From Stereum hirsutum FP-91666 SS1 (taxonomy: Eukaryota > Basidiomycota > Agaricomycetes > Russulales > Stereaceae): a DNA stretch of 64,000 nt. Under the pieces are notes generated by a model. The model ran no database searches. It was not told the origin of the DNA and saw only the letters and a program-made list of their open reading frames with translations. This document shows positions 1 through 12,098 of this stretch, piece after piece; the first letter of the stretch is position 1, and each line of letters opens with the position of its first letter. The stretch lies in assembly GCF_000264905.1 (NCBI RefSeq), contig NW_006763136.1, forward strand, positions 229,934 through 293,933, written 5' to 3'. The position numbers were made by a program, and so were the translations under genes.

Positions 1-111
1 TGCGTATTTATCCATGGTAAATGTTGTTTCTTTGAGGTTATCACGATATAGTTCATTTGACAGTCAGAATGCATTTTTCATTGAAAGTATGGACAACGAT
101 GAGGACCTCGA

Positions 112-792
112 CTACAGCTTTCGCACCGTCTTGATGCTAATCCGTTTATTGAGGGCGCCGATGAATCGGACCTCTCGCATGCTATCGGAATTCTGCGATC
201 GCGGCTCCCATATGTCCGCATGATACTTACCACGGGAGAATACCTCTTCTGAACTGAGAAGAAACTCGTCAATCAAGCCTTGTTCCGATAGACACTGGTA
301 CCACAAAGACTCGGTCAGCACTAGAATAGGGTCTGGTTTGAGAAGAATACGAAGTTAAAGAAAAGGACTCACTTTCATCGCATCCCATAACCAGCAAACG
401 GAGCTGTTTTCGCCTAGACGCGGCTTCACGGCCACACCCTGCAGTATCTCCTCCAGCTCCCCCCGGTCCTTCAATTTATCCTTCAAACCGAGATCTACTA
501 CAACAAGAAGACTGTTCTTCCGTGGATCGTATGGTACATTGCTCAGCACAGACTCGGAGCCTTCGTGCACACCATCCTTTCCGTAGTTGACGAGCGTCTG
601 GGGTGCCAGTGGGTCGGTGGCGGAGGAGGGGTTTCCAGAGATATATAAGAGAGAGGTTTTATATGGGCAGTGTGATACCATTTCTGGGTTGAGTTCTATT
701 TCTTGGTTTCCCGGTATGTCACGAAGAAAATCGAAGAAAGCCAGGTAGAGGCAGGATTTGGTGGCGTCGGTGAGGCAAGGATCTGACAACAT
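112..792 (-). CDS. Unknown protein, tandem copy A
   Basis: I do not recognise this family. One exon runs 792-373 (YLAFFD near its start, then a conserved VKPR..WLWDAMK end), followed by an intron 372-295 (GTGAGT..TACCAG) and a last exon 294-112 (CLSEQGLIDEF..EEVFSRG..HAD). The phase-0 join keeps one open frame. The same two-exon organisation and motifs recur in copy B at 1431-2080, so the pair is a tandem duplication; conservation across both copies supports both as coding. An ATG exists at 792, but in copy B the homologous position follows an intron, so a further 5' exon (a hydrophobic reading lies at about 800-1110) is possible and the start is uncertain. No catalytic motif is visible. Confidence 0.5.
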
Positions 793-1222
793 TGAAGCGT
801 GAGCAATTGATTATGATCTTCGAACCCATATAATATGATAGAGAGGAGATACAGACATTTCATAGTGGACTCAAAATAGGGTGCTTGTGGTTCTTGGGCA
901 GGGGAGAATGCGGTGAGAGGCAGAAACGCCCTCACGAGCGCTTTTATAGGTGTTAGGCAGCTGCGCGCCACATCAACAACAAAAACATGGTCGGAACAAA
1001 AGAAGGTATAACAGGCTTGTCTATATGACGCATTAACACCGAATAGGGCACAATACAAACGTGTTCGGAAGAACAAGGCCTTCATCTGTATCTGGCTCGC
1101 ATCCGAAGACACACGAGCCCGGTGGCGTGAAATCCAACCTCGGGGTTAATGTAGTCTCCTTAAGCAGAGTAGACGGCGTTCAACCGGCGGGTGCGAGGAT
1201 CACTCTGTCTGACGTCTGCTTT

Positions 1223-1320
1223 CCAAGAGGGTGGCTTATTGAGTGGGGGGTCCCTTCGAGCCGAGCCGCGCCGCCCCAGAAGACCCTTGAAGGGACCCAC
1301 TCTGTAAGCCACCCGCTTGG
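1223..1320. repeat. Inverted repeat / hairpin between the tandem copies
   Basis: The left arm 1223-1260 begins CCAAGAGGGTGGCTTA; the reverse complement of 1286-1320 begins CCAAGCGGGTGGCTTA. The arms are about 35 bp with a few mismatches and a 3 bp length difference, around a GC-rich 25 bp loop. It could be a MITE-like foldback element or a structured RNA. No target duplication was identified. Confidence 0.75.
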
Positions 1321-1430
1321 AAACACGACTAGGTTAATGATTAGATCAGTGTTCGATACGGTCCTCTATGGGTGAATTAAAACTGAAAGCTATGATAAGT
1401 CTATGGTAAATGTCTCTCCTGGGCCAACCT

Positions 1431-2080
1431 CTAGATACAAGGCACGATCGTCATCCTGGATTTCCCACCGTCTGTGTTGCAGGTTGGGATTTCTTGCCTG
1501 CCTGTAGGACTCCGCGTCTTGGAGGGTTCGTCAGTCGTGTCCGCGAACGCAGCCCCACGCTTCCAAACGTCCTCTGCAGTACCGAATAGTGGCTTGATGG
1601 CGCCTTGCCTTGACAAAAGCTGTGTGAGATGGAATAGTTGCCATTCAGCCCGCAATGGCTCTGAGTAGACAGTCGGGGGAAGAACTTACCTCCATGGCGT
1701 CCCAGGTCCAATAATGTAACCGAACAGCGCCCATTCTTGGCTTCACGCGCACACTATCCAATAAACCCTCCACTTGCACTCGGCTTTTGTATGTGGAGCC
1801 CAAATATACCACTGCACGAAGCCTCTCCTCTCTGGGACAGCATTTCTCCTTGTACAGATCGCAGGATATGTATTTGAACACGTCGTCACCGTCTTCGTCC
1901 TTGAGAGTAGTCGCTAATTGAATCCCATAACGCATGAATGCTTTGTTAGGGATTGGGCCACCCGATGATGCTCCGTTCGAGATCCGAAGAAGAGCAGTAT
2001 CATATTTCGTTTCAGGCTCGGCCACTGGAGGCAGGTCGTGTTCTGTATCAAAAAAGGCCAAGTAGAGACGAGACTTGTCA
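1431..2080 (-). CDS. Unknown protein, tandem copy B
   Basis: This is the paralogue of copy A. The main exon runs from about 2080 to 1690 (RLYLAFFDTEHDLP near its start, SVRVKPRMG..YWTWDAME at its end). An intron 1689-1620 (GTAAGT..ACACAG, 70 bp) follows, then an exon 1619-1431 (LLSRQGAIKPLFGTAEDVWKRG..FAD), joined in phase 0. A nearer AG at about 1661 would give a 29 bp intron and the wrong frame, so I rejected it. The start is not resolved: an upstream exon is needed, and a hydrophobic reading at 2256-2477 is a candidate. Function is unknown. The two copies share gene order and strand, as expected for unequal crossing over. Confidence 0.5.
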
Positions 2081-2568
2081 ACTCCGAGTGCTATACGAAA
2101 GGACGAGCGGATAGTGTTTCAGCTTTAGGCAAAAAAAAACTTGAGAGTAATGTCGGAGACAAACCTGCCATTATGGCTCGAGGAGACGGTGCTTGTCGTG
2201 ATTTGTTCATGATTCAGAAGAGACGGATAAGGTAGATACGACCAATGCGAGGGCTTTAACAAGAATTTAGACTGGGATGGTTTCGGGTGACAGAGACAAT
2301 AGACGTAAAGAGAAGAAGGGCGGTCCGCAGAACGAGCAGGGCTGTGTTCGTTACAGCTTTGACACGGAACGTGGCATTATTGACACGATCAAAGCACGGA
2401 TCTCGATGTACGCCACACGGACCCGAGGCGAGTTTGGTTGTGTGAAAGCGTAAGTCAGAGACATAAGGGTCTATCATCTATTAGACGGCTAGTACAGGCT
2501 GAGTATCATGATGAGCATGCAGTAATTGAGCATCATCATTGTGCAAACTCAGGAGCCCACCATGGGAG
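2081..2568. other. Intergenic / possible 5' exon of copy B
   Basis: It holds a minus-strand open reading of 73 codons at 2256-2477 with a hydrophobic stretch (ALLVLRTALLLFTSIV) that may be an N-terminal membrane segment of copy B. I could not join it by splice phase. Otherwise it is the shared upstream region with the divergent kinase gene at 2569. Confidence 0.3.
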
Positions 2569-3534
2569 ATGCCGATAATTCGCACTCCGCGAGCTGCTAA
2601 AATTCCTTGTCCTTCCAAACTTCTACGACAATCATCACGCTTCACTGTCGGTTTGACTCCTTATGCCGCCATACAAAAGGTACGGTTTCATGAAGTGCTG
2701 TTACAATGCTCTTGACGAACGAGGTATCCCAGTACAGCAGAGTCAGAGTCCCGAAGTGCGATACAGGGCAAACCTAATCTCGCTCAATTGCAGAAGCTCA
2801 GTAGGCTCGAACTGTGTTTGTTCAACGCGAGAGTCTTCTTAGGGGTAAAACGATACAAATGGTCGGCGACCGCTATTCGACTCAACCAGAATGTCATTGT
2901 CAAACGTGGTGACGCGAACCGCGTGCGGCTCACCGACGCCATTACTATGGACTTCATCGCACGACACACCTCCATTCCCGTACCTCGTGTGCATGATGCT
3001 TTCTCTGCTCGCGGAGAGACTTGGCTTGTGATGGAGTACATAGATGCCCCCCTTCTCATCAGGGTTTGGCGGAATCTAAGCGAGCACGAGAGACTTAGCG
3101 CCATGCAGCAGCTGAAGGGTTACATCGACCAGCTACGCTCTCTCGAACCTCCCGAACCCGGGAAGGTGCAGGCAGTTGATGGCACTGGCTGTATTGACTC
3201 GAGAATGGCGAGCGAGCCTTGGGGTCCTTTCCATACAATCAGCGACTTCCATACCTTTTTCGGCCACGATTATGTGCGCGAGCATTATCCGAAGTACCAC
3301 AAAAGCTTTGAGAAAACTTCTGGGAGGGTCTATAGGACAGTCTTTACGCATGGAGATCTTGGGCCGCACAACATTCTGTGGAAGGACGGAAAGATCGCCG
3401 CGATCATTGACTGGGAGACTGCAGGATGGCTTCCGGAGTATTGGGAGTATACGCGGAGTTATTCTGGGAGCCTGAATACGCCTAGTTGGTGGAAGTTGTA
3501 CGAGCAGGTCATGAATCCATACCGGAGGAGCTAA
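2569..3534 (+). CDS. APH-family (aminoglycoside phosphotransferase-like) kinase
   Basis: A small-molecule kinase-like protein of the APH fold, a family much expanded in fungi, mostly with unknown substrates. Exon 1 is 2569-2679, the intron 2680-2793 (GTACGG..TTGCAG), and exon 2 2794-3534; the join is phase 0 and predicts 283 residues. Visible motifs are VKRGDANRVRL near the N-lobe lysine, WLVMEYIDAP at the hinge, THGDLGPHNILW (the catalytic HxDxxxxN loop) and IIDWETAGWLPEYWEYT (the metal-binding D of the DFG-equivalent plus the usual W/PE tail). All key residues seem present, so it should be active. The ATG at 2569 was chosen because it alone enters the splice in the right phase. The real substrate cannot be told from sequence; drug resistance should not be assumed. 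Confidence 0.85.
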
Positions 3535-4466
3535 GGGTTGAGCAGGACCTTGGCTCAGTGCTCACACGTATTTGAGCGTCAGACGCGTGTACGCATTCGA
3601 GGTACGCGCACGGCCCTTATCCAATTCTTATCGTCAATTGTGTTTTGATCCCTTTACTGCCATGTCGGTATATTCTCACTGATTCTCGTCCTTTACCTAG
3701 ATCGATGCTGCTCATTGACAGTGGACTTCATGTCTACTGTTCATCTCCATGAATAATCAGTGCAGTTGGGCCGTGATATCGTTGCAGTGCCACCTCGCAT
3801 CCGCTTCTCGAGAATTAGCACACAATTTCTCAGCGCTTGGAGCGCAGTGAAACTTCATCAGCGAACTCCCGGTGGCTGTTTGCCGTGTAGATGGACCATA
3901 TGGAACGACATACTTTCTTGGTGATGACTTTCTATTCAAACTTTATGAATAGCCCCGTTTAATCTCACTCTTTTTTCTTCTCATATCACCCGCTAGCACC
4001 ATACAATAAGTGAGTTGTAGTGTCCGGTTCCTTTCCCTTCAGGTAAGCTTCATCAGAACTACGAGCGCTTCGTCAACGTCGTCTTCTTCGTGATCCAATC
4101 ATCGGTACATCGATGCAGCAGATATCTATGATGGTGAGGTTCAGGTGCCAGGACGGTGCTGTTTACGCCTACGGTCATGCTTCTGTATCAGCATGGCTGT
4201 GCAGCGCTCCATCTCGATTGTCTTTCTCAGACACGCTCTAGTTGCCATTCGAACCATAGACGGCTCATCCCTCTCACCGTCTAGTCAAGCTCATGCTCAA
4301 ATGTCCGGCCATGAGACTCGAGAAGCATGCCATCAGATGGCTATCGCACCTAAGAGAAGGCGATGAGCAGCCTATCCCCTGAGAGGCTGGAAGCCGATGA
4401 TTTACGGGTCCCTGGCTATAAGAAATACAAGACCTCCCTTTCGATTGTACATCTCCTTCCCCACAT
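3535..4466. other. Intergenic region
   Basis: No coding exon is supported: open readings here are short and show no family motif. A TATA-like CTATAAGA at about 4416-4423 lies some 45 bp upstream of the ATG at 4467. Confidence 0.5.
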
Positions 4467-6532
4467 ATGTCTGATCAACCTTCCCTTCAAGAAGTCGTTT
4501 TTCAGGTTGATTTGTGGTATGTCTGTCGAAGCTTCTGTCTGAATCAAGGGCTGATTATCTGGAGTGAAGGTTGATTACGAACTATGCTAGCACTGCAATA
4601 ACTGGTACGTATCTCATGATCTTCCTCCGGCAATATTGGACTTACAGAGAAGGCCTACTCACTGGTACGACTAAAGCTCTTTGGCTCCTAGACTACGTTC
4701 AGACCCTACACATGGAAATAGGAACTATTTGGCGCAGAAGGTTGACCGCAACCACGGTCTTATTCCTCATGAATAGGTATATCTTCGTCGGTTACTTGGT
4801 ATCTATGGTTCTGTCAAGCCTTCCTGGTTCTTCCACCGATGATGAGTGCGTGGTTCGGTTTCTTATAGCTCCGACTGTTGTTGACTGAAAAACGTGTCTA
4901 ACAGGTGCAATGCAATATTGATTGTATTATTCCTCTGCGACGTCCTGGCGATCTGCACCACCTCTGGTATGTTCTTGTCTCAACACATCAGCAAATAATC
5001 TTATCCAAGCTTGTGCTGATGAGCTACTCTCACAGCCCTTTTCTCTCTCAGAGTGTATGCTATATACGAACGAGATTCCCGTGTTCTTTACGCAGCAGGT
5101 CTCTTTATATCCGCGAGGGTGACATTGGCTGTATTGGTGAGCACTTCTACCACCCCTGTATTGAGGTATCAGATACCCAATCAGAGTTCTTCGTAGAGCG
5201 TGCATTTGGATGATCGCGCATCTACGAAAGGGTCTCAGTACGAAACATTCTCTCGATGCCTGATCCACATCGTCTCCCACGTTCAACTACATTCTAAGTA
5301 TGTCCTGCAGACTGTGTTATACCTTGTCCTGAAAGTCTGATATATTATACTTTTCTGCAACAGCCGTAGGCTTATCGACATGCACATATATTTCTAGTCA
5401 CGGAGCTGACCTCACAAATGCTTTCAGTCAAACTCGGAGACAACTTCGTTGCCCTCGCCTTTGACGCTTCGATCTTCGTCCTGACACTACGGAAGACGTA
5501 TGGCCATGCAATGCGAATGCGTCGCTCCAATCAAGTGAGCATTGCAGAGATACTTCTCCGTGATGGTGAACTAGTTTTTCGATAGTTAGATTTCATCAGA
5601 TGATTTGCTCACTTCCACTCTATCGATATCTTCAGGCGTTTTATATTTCATGTGAGCAGCGGAAATTTCTCTATATGCCAGGGTTCTGATATGCTCACGC
5701 TGTCGATGGTCGTAGGATCATGTTTATGATCGGTAGCTTGAATGCAGCCATAAACATCGTAGGTGACAGTCAAGGATCACCTGATTGTCTCACTTTCATC
5801 TTTTGAATATAGATTTCGACCGTCACCGATGGCGAGGTAAGCATCTTAACTTTGCGGACCTCACCCATACAGTACTCAATTGACTCCACGTACATTATTT
5901 CTTAGCTGTCGTCTCAAACTTCAAACTTCATCGGGATGATTGCACCATTTATCTCAGTGTGAGTTACAACTTTCTTGCTACAGAACCTTGGCCACTGCAT
6001 AATCCCTACCTGAGACTCTTTGTTCTAATCAGGCTGCCTAACGTCCTGGTCTCTCGTCTTGTACTCAACCTAAGAACATTCGATGAAGATGGACCCGTCG
6101 GTCCCCGTTCGTCTCATTTTCGGCGTGCTGGACGCAGATACGATGAAGATCACCTTACCGAGCCGACCTTTGCACAGAACAGGTTCCTTGGAAATATCGG
6201 GGCCCCTCTTCGCGTCGCTGACGGTGCTGATCTTGACGAACTTGTCGCTGAACCACAACTGGACCAAGAGTCCGGGACTGCCGATATCCAAGAAACAAAT
6301 CCGGTGCCGCTTATGGTGCGTACATCGAGCATAACATCTATCGGTGCTGGAAATATGGAGAACTAAACCCACTATTTTCCAGCCTTCGAAAGGCCATCGA
6401 CGCAGTATGCCGTCCGCGAGCTCCATGGAGCCTCTCCTCTTTGAACCGTTCGTATGGGATGGTCCTCCGCCACTTGCTCGGCCTGCTCCGAGTCATGAGC
6501 CCGCCTATGGCTCTAGTTATCCTGACTTCTGA
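4467..6532 (+). CDS. DUF6533-type seven-helix membrane protein, copy 1
   Basis: Agaricomycete DUF6533 proteins are multi-span membrane proteins of unknown function. The signature is DYVQTLHMEIGTIWRRRL..LFLMNRY at 4692-4845. Supported exons are 4467-4516, 4570-4604, 4692-4845, 4905-4966, 5036-5136 (LFSLRVYAIYERD), an unresolved stretch 5137-5427, 5428-5565 (FVLTLRKTYGH..EILLRD), 5636-5651, 5716-5758, 5813-5836, 5906-5958, 6033-6315 (VSRLVLNLRTF) and 6383-6532. Except across the unresolved stretch, all joins agree in phase. One helix segment looks about four residues short around the 4604/4692 join. The C-terminal tail is hydrophilic and probably cytosolic. A second family member lies at 18796. 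Confidence 0.75.
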
Positions 6533-7198
6533 TATTCTTCTGACCCGGTACCGAATTGCGGGAGCCGTGGCGGCGAGGTGCGATGGTGAAGGTTTTTGTT
6601 GTCGAATATCAGAAGTCACAGAACGATAGCGTATCGAGAATGGTCCGACCCACACTGCTACAAATCGAAACAATATTTGCGCAGATCTCTTGCTAGGATG
6701 TGCCGCGTAACATGCGTTCTCGGCACCGACTGAGCGTAGGTGTCAATGATCTGCGAACCGTCTCTGCTACCCTCTTCACTATCCAGTCTTTTCGACAAGA
6801 AGTAATGTTTGCCTTACCGATAACGTTTCGCCGCAGTAAAGAGAGGCGATTCGTGCGGTGAAGCATAGCCTCGTATGACAATCCTGACCACCCGTGCAAG
6901 TTCCCCTGTCGAGTTCCAACGGATACTCAACCCATGACACGGCCTCAGTACTGGTTCGGGAACGCCGACGCTGTGTCGGCTGCTCGCAACGCCCGGAGTC
7001 AGAATTGTTCAAGTGTCCAGAGTTCGCAAGCGATACACCAATGACTCCACCTAACTCTGACCGCCAAGCAACCGAACCGAAGCGCGCACCGCCACACTTC
7101 ACCTAGATAATTTCGTCACAACCCCGTTGGTACATCCCTCACTACACCTCTCCTAAATCAACCACACATACTCCATAGCGCATCTCGAAACGCCACCT
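6533..7198. other. Intergenic region
   Basis: No supported exon. It holds the 3' flank of the DUF6533 gene and the promoter of the gene at 7199. Short open readings on both strands show no recognisable motif. Confidence 0.5.
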
Positions 7199-8053
7199 AT
7201 GCCTCGCTCCAAACATCACAATCCAAAACTCGAGATGGCTCACACCTGGTCTTGGGAGTGCGTAAGACAGCGGGGAAACCGATTGGATAGGTATCGCCAG
7301 AGAATTAATTTCCACGTCGCGGAGGAGCACAAGCCTACTGGGATATCTATGAAGGCGAGGATCAGAGATGTGAGTATCCGCCGTTTCGAGCCTAAGGCCC
7401 TCCGTTCATTTTTTCCTCTCCACGAGACTGACTGGGTTGGTCTGACTCTTGCACAGACACGAGCACGTTGGACGGCAGTAGACGAGTTTTATATTCCTCC
7501 TGATCCGAAATATAACAAGCCTCCGACGCCACACGAGATACGAGCAGAAGCGGCGCGCAGGAGAGAGGGCGGTAAGGGGGACGCAGATTCGGAGTTACTT
7601 CCTGAGCTGGACAACGATCCAAGGGACTTGACGCTCGAGGGTGAGGGGGAAGAGGAGTTGCAGAGGGAGGCAGAGGCAGAGATCGCTCATGGCGTAGCAG
7701 ACGAGGTTTCGGCGGAGCGAAGACGATACGACTCATACGAGGTCTCCCTACTTGACCTTCCTCGAGGACGTATTCACCGCAAGGAGAAGAAGACCACGGG
7801 ATCGAAATTTGATGGTGATTTCGAGTGGATAGGAAGGAATCGTCGTGAAGGATTGGGCGACGAGTGGGAGTTGGAGACGATCGGTGAACGTGAGGCTTGG
7901 GAGGAACTGGAGGAGTTCCTTGACGAAGACGATTGGGAGGCGTTGTCTGACGACTCGGAGGCGAACGAGGTGGTGAGAACTGATGGACGGGGTCAGACTG
8001 TTCGAGAAAGGGCGTTAACATATGCTGAGAAGGTACGAGGGAAGGCGGGATGA
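7199..8053 (+). CDS. Unknown charged protein
   Basis: I do not recognise this protein. Exon 1 is 7199-7369, the intron 7370-7456 (GTGAGT..GCACAG), and exon 2 7457-8053, giving 255 residues. The intron is 87 bp, in frame and free of stops, so both spliced and retained forms are readable; the GTGAGT donor and pyrimidine-rich acceptor favour splicing. The N-terminus is basic and Trp/Arg-rich (MAHTWSWECVRQRGNRLDRY). A Pro-rich linker (FYIPPDPKYNKPP) follows, then a long acidic helix-prone region (EGEGEEELQREAEAE; WEELEEFLDEDDW). No signal peptide or membrane segment is seen, so it is probably soluble. The mixed basic/acidic design would suit an RNA- or ribosome-associated protein, but that is a guess. 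Confidence 0.65.
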   Translation: MPRSKHHNPKLEMAHTWSWECVRQRGNRLDRYRQRINFHVAEEHKPTGISMKARIRDVSIRRFEPKALRSFFPLHETDWVGLTLAQTRARWTAVDEFYIPPDPKYNKPPTPHEIRAEAARRREGGKGDADSELLPELDNDPRDLTLEGEGEEELQREAEAEIAHGVADEVSAERRRYDSYEVSLLDLPRGRIHRKEKKTTGSKFDGDFEWIGRNRREGLGDEWELETIGEREAWEELEEFLDEDDWEALSDDSEANEVVRTDGRGQTVRERALTYAEKVRGKAG

Positions 8054-8902
8054 GCGCAGGAAGTGGATATCGATGTGGCTATCTTTTTTGTGTTGTAGCC
8101 TGAGCGGTATAAAATATCAGCTCGAGAGACATGAAAGATAGAAAGGCACGTACGAGCATTCGATCACAAGTTTGATCCATATGCTGCCCGGAAAGTTTGG
8201 GGAGTGAAGAGTAGTGGAAATTTTGTCGATAGCCTTGCTGAGATACCCCGTCAAAGGATGTAGGCGCGCTCCATCACATTCAACGCGTTGAAAGCGAACC
8301 GAGAGATGGGATAGGCAAGTTCAAGCGTTTTCTGAGTAGTTGATATAGAAGTCTGATACCAGAGAAATGAACCAAGCGGATGGGGAGCATCCTCATCCAA
8401 AGTGGGCCTGCCTTGACTTGCGATCATCGTTTGACCTTACAAGATCCTGTTCAAGTGCATAGATGTGTACTGTCTCTATATAAAGATGGATGGTCGTTGG
8501 AAAAAATAGAAGGGCAGCCACTGAATTGATCGTCGTGGTCGACATGAAGCTTGAATGAGCGAGGGTCCACGATCTCGAGGATGGCATGCGGGAGCTCGAT
8601 GAGAGAATGTGGCGCGCCACTGTTCTGGAGCCCACAAACAAACACGACCACGACAGCAAAAACAAAGCATCCAATGTCCAACTCTATATACACTACAATG
8701 AGAGACGCGAGCAACGAGCGTAAGCGTAAAAATACAATACATACAGACGTTCCAAGGATGAGAGGGGGATATTACTCGTACCATGCGCTGGCACAGACCG
8801 CGAGACAAAAAAAATCCTACACGAATACTCTACACCTACCCTCCGCGCGACTATCCAACTGTCATTACCGCCCCACCAGAGATACTCAGATACCCGAAAG
8901 GA
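8054..8902. other. Intergenic region between convergent genes
   Basis: This is 3' flanking sequence of the convergent genes ending at 8053 and 8903. A plus-strand open reading overlapping 8551-9048 is low complexity and lies opposite the real gene, so it is not supported. Confidence 0.5.
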
Positions 8903-11900
8903 TCACAAACTCTTCTTCCCGATCCGCACGTTCCCCTCAAACGGCAATCCCTGCAACACCATCCCCCGCATCTCCTTCTCCCCTCCTCCATCCCGTCCAT
9001 CACCCTCCTTGTCTTTCATGTCGCTGGGGGCGTCGCTGGACTCACTAAGTAACAGCCCGTCGATACTCACAACCACGCCCGCTACGCCCTGAATGCCCGC
9101 CAGTGCGCCTTCTGAGCCTCCGAAGATGACCTGAATATCAATATCATACATCAGCATCTCATCTTTCCACCCGCCAAAATCCCGGATACAACATGGATAA
9201 AGAGGAGGGGACATGACGAGAAGAAACCCACCTTCCTCACAAACTTCCCGAAATCGTTCTCCCGGCCAGGCAAGACCTCCAACGGCACATCAACAATCTG
9301 CGCGCTCACGTACGTCACGCTTCCTTCTTCCTCTTCCTCTCCATCCCCATTTCCACCTTCCCCATACCCCCCGTCCGCATTTCTGACCTGACGATCTCCT
9401 TGCTCAATGCTAGAATTAGAGGAAGCGACCAACCACTCCCCCGGCCTGATATGCGCGAACGCGTTCGGCGGGATCGGGCTCGGAAGGGGTCGTTCGGGGG
9501 GTAACGGGGGCGCTATCATCGTTAACGTGTCCTTCGCACTCATTCCGTTCCTCAGATATTCCTCGAAAGTGTCCTGACCGTCGAAGTCAAAAGCTGCCTC
9601 GACGGGGTCAGCATCGATCTCAAAGGCCGGTGGGATGGAATGACCATCGAACGAAACCGAAACCGAAGAAGGCGGAACCGCCCCATCAAAAATCAGCAGA
9701 TCCGGCAAAACGCCCCGCACGTCCAGACGCACATCGAGACCTTTGGGAAGGACGACCTTAGCGAGGACGGTTCCGGATTTGACGACCCAGTTCGTGGAGA
9801 TCATGCTCACGTCGTCATCGGGGCGAACGTCGGAGGGGGGGAGTGATTTGAGGTCGGAGTCGGAGTCGAGGGAGGAGAGATGGGCAGGAGAGCCAGGCGG
9901 CCGAATGACCATGTCTTTAATCGTCACGTCCCGCAATATGCGCGGTTTCGGGACTGGAGCGGGGAATGTCGTTTTTATCCATGTTTTCTTCGCTTTCTTG
10001 CCCTTTCCTTTCTTCCCATTCCCACCACCTCCACCATTCCCACCTCCACCGCCGCTGCCATGGTCATGATCGCCAGGAGAAGGAGAGGGAAAGAGCGGCG
10101 AAGAGATGAGGATGAGGGAAGGTTGGGAGGAGAGGTAGGTGGATAAGAAAGCGGAGAGGGCTCTGGATGCGTGTGCGCTCCTTGCGTTTGCATCCACGCC
10201 TGTCTTCGCATCTGCATCCACACCTGTCTTTGCATCCACACCTGCATCTACATCTCCATCTCCATCTGCGGCTGAGTTCGACGCTCGGGCGGACGAGTCG
10301 ACAGCGGACAAGGAGGATTGAGCGAGCGCCCCAGGCAGCGGAAGTAAATACCCCTCAATCCGCAACGTGAAATTTCCCTGCTCAGACGCGAAGGCGGACG
10401 TGACCTGCAGAGGTGCAGTCTCGACGTAGGCGATCGTTAACGGTTCGTCGTCTTCTTCGTCTCCTTCCACTTGTCCCTTCTCGTACCCCTCCTCGTTCTG
10501 TCCCGCGTGGTGGATGCTGGAGTTGGAGTTGGAAGGAGCGGACGGAATAGCGATAATAAACGGTAACGACGGAACCGTGAAATTAAAGAACGGCAGCTCC
10601 GATCCAGTAGTATTAGCGAGCGCAGGAATGGGATTGAGGACAGTCGCGCGAGCTGTGATGAAGAGATGGGCTGGGAGGGGGGTCGGTGGGTCTGTATGCG
10701 GTGGTGATGATGACGAAGGAGGAGATGACGGGGCGTTATGCGATCGTGGTGAGCGTGGTGCAGGAGGTGGAGAAGCGACGGTAGAGATGTGGAAGGATTC
10801 GAGGGAGACGAGGTGTTCGAGTGTTGGGTACGATGTGGATTGGCCTTGGCCGGGGGTGGGGAGGCCGGGTATGCGGGGGACTGTTGATTGATTAGGGAAG
10901 TGTTAGTTTTAGATTTTTGGGTTTGTTTGGAGGAGAAGATGAGATGGGGATGCGGTCCGAGGTTATATTCATAGATATCATAACACTAGCCCCACCGCCT
11001 CAGAAAAAATACTTTTGGTGAAAAAAAATACATTGCTTTATACCAGCTTGCCTACCCGGAAGCGAACAACCCCCCCAACGGCGAATTCACCGCCATCCAC
11101 GCCATCCCAATCCCGCCCATCGCACCCCACCGTCCCCAATAAGAACAATACTCACTTTTCTGCCTCAACACCCCCCTCACATCCTCCACCGTCTTCTCCA
11201 CTTTTCCCCTCCACCCTCTATCGCCCACGCCGCCCCCGCGCACCGTCACCTCACTGACATGGACACTAGCGCTGATGGAGCCGTCTCGCCAGCAGGATTT
11301 GGCGAAGTCGAGCCAGATGGAGGTGTTGGTTGTGGGTTGGATGTGGAGGGGGAGGGAGAGGGGGGTGAGCCAGGAGAGGTTTTGGGAGGGGTGTTTTGGG
11401 GGGGAAGAGGTTAGGGGGATGGAGGTTGGGGGGAGGGAGATGGAGGCGAGGAATGTTGACGTGTTATTTGTGTTCGGGTCTGAGGAGGCGGAGGAGGAGG
11501 GGAGAGAGCGGAGTGTGATGGAGGAAACTTCGATGGAGACTTCGCCGAGGGTATCGATCCCCCACCGTCCGATGGACTTCCAGACCCCTCGTAACCACCC
11601 ATCTTCGTCTTCGTCCTCTTCTTCATGAAAACCCATAAGACCACCCGCGTCCACCCCGACCCGACCCTGCACTCTTACCCAAACCCCCTCATCCTTCGTA
11701 ATATTAATCACATCCACACTCTCCGGCCCGATCCACACAACCGACCTCGCTAGCGTCTCCTCATCGAGAGAAATGGACGATGCGCGAGCTTGGTAGGAAT
11801 ATGCGAGGAAGAGGAGGGAGAGGAGGACGAGGAGCATGAATATGAGCGTCGTGAAGAAGACGGTCCATAGCGTTCGTATCAGACGTGCGCGTCGAGAATT

Positions 11901-12098
11901 ACTCGTCGCTTGGAGGATGGAGACCTCCTCATCGTGAATCGGGTTGTCCCCACGAGATGGTGAGGAGGAAGGACCACGGGAGGAGGAGGAGGCGAGGAGG
12001 GGTGTGGTCTCGGAGGGGGAGGTGTCGTAGGCGGAGACGGGTGCGCGACCTTTGCCTTTGTCTTTGGCAAGGGATGATGGGACGGTGGTTGTGTCCAT
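8903..12098 (-). CDS. Tag1-like single-pass vacuolar membrane protein
   Basis: Exons are 12098-11156, 10880-9232 and 9130-8903 (introns 275 and 101 bp). Phases agree and predict 939 residues. The N-terminus is cytosolic and Ser/Pro-rich with an acidic dileucine-type ETTPLL, a vacuolar sorting signal. One strong membrane helix follows (LIFMLLVLLSLLFLAYSY), then a large luminal part with LEA/C2-like beta regions (VVWIGPESVDVINITKDEGVWVRV; PRIPGLPTPG..LVSLESFHIS). This layout is what I know of fungal Tag1 (yeast YLR173W), the vacuolar protein that terminates autophagy by dispersing Atg1; the match is from memory of the family pattern, so the name is tentative. It sits head-to-head with ATG1. Exon 2 carries Asp/Ala and Gly-rich low-complexity stretches. 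Intron 1 stays open for about 35 codons, so retention would give a short form with the helix and the first domain only. Confidence 0.6.
10190..10270. repeat. Coding minisatellite in the Tag1-like gene
   Basis: Degenerate 6-24 bp units (CATCCACACCTG, CATCTGCATC) encode on the minus strand a Val-Asp-Ala run (GVDAKTGVDADAKTGVDA). Length variation between strains is likely. Confidence 0.7.
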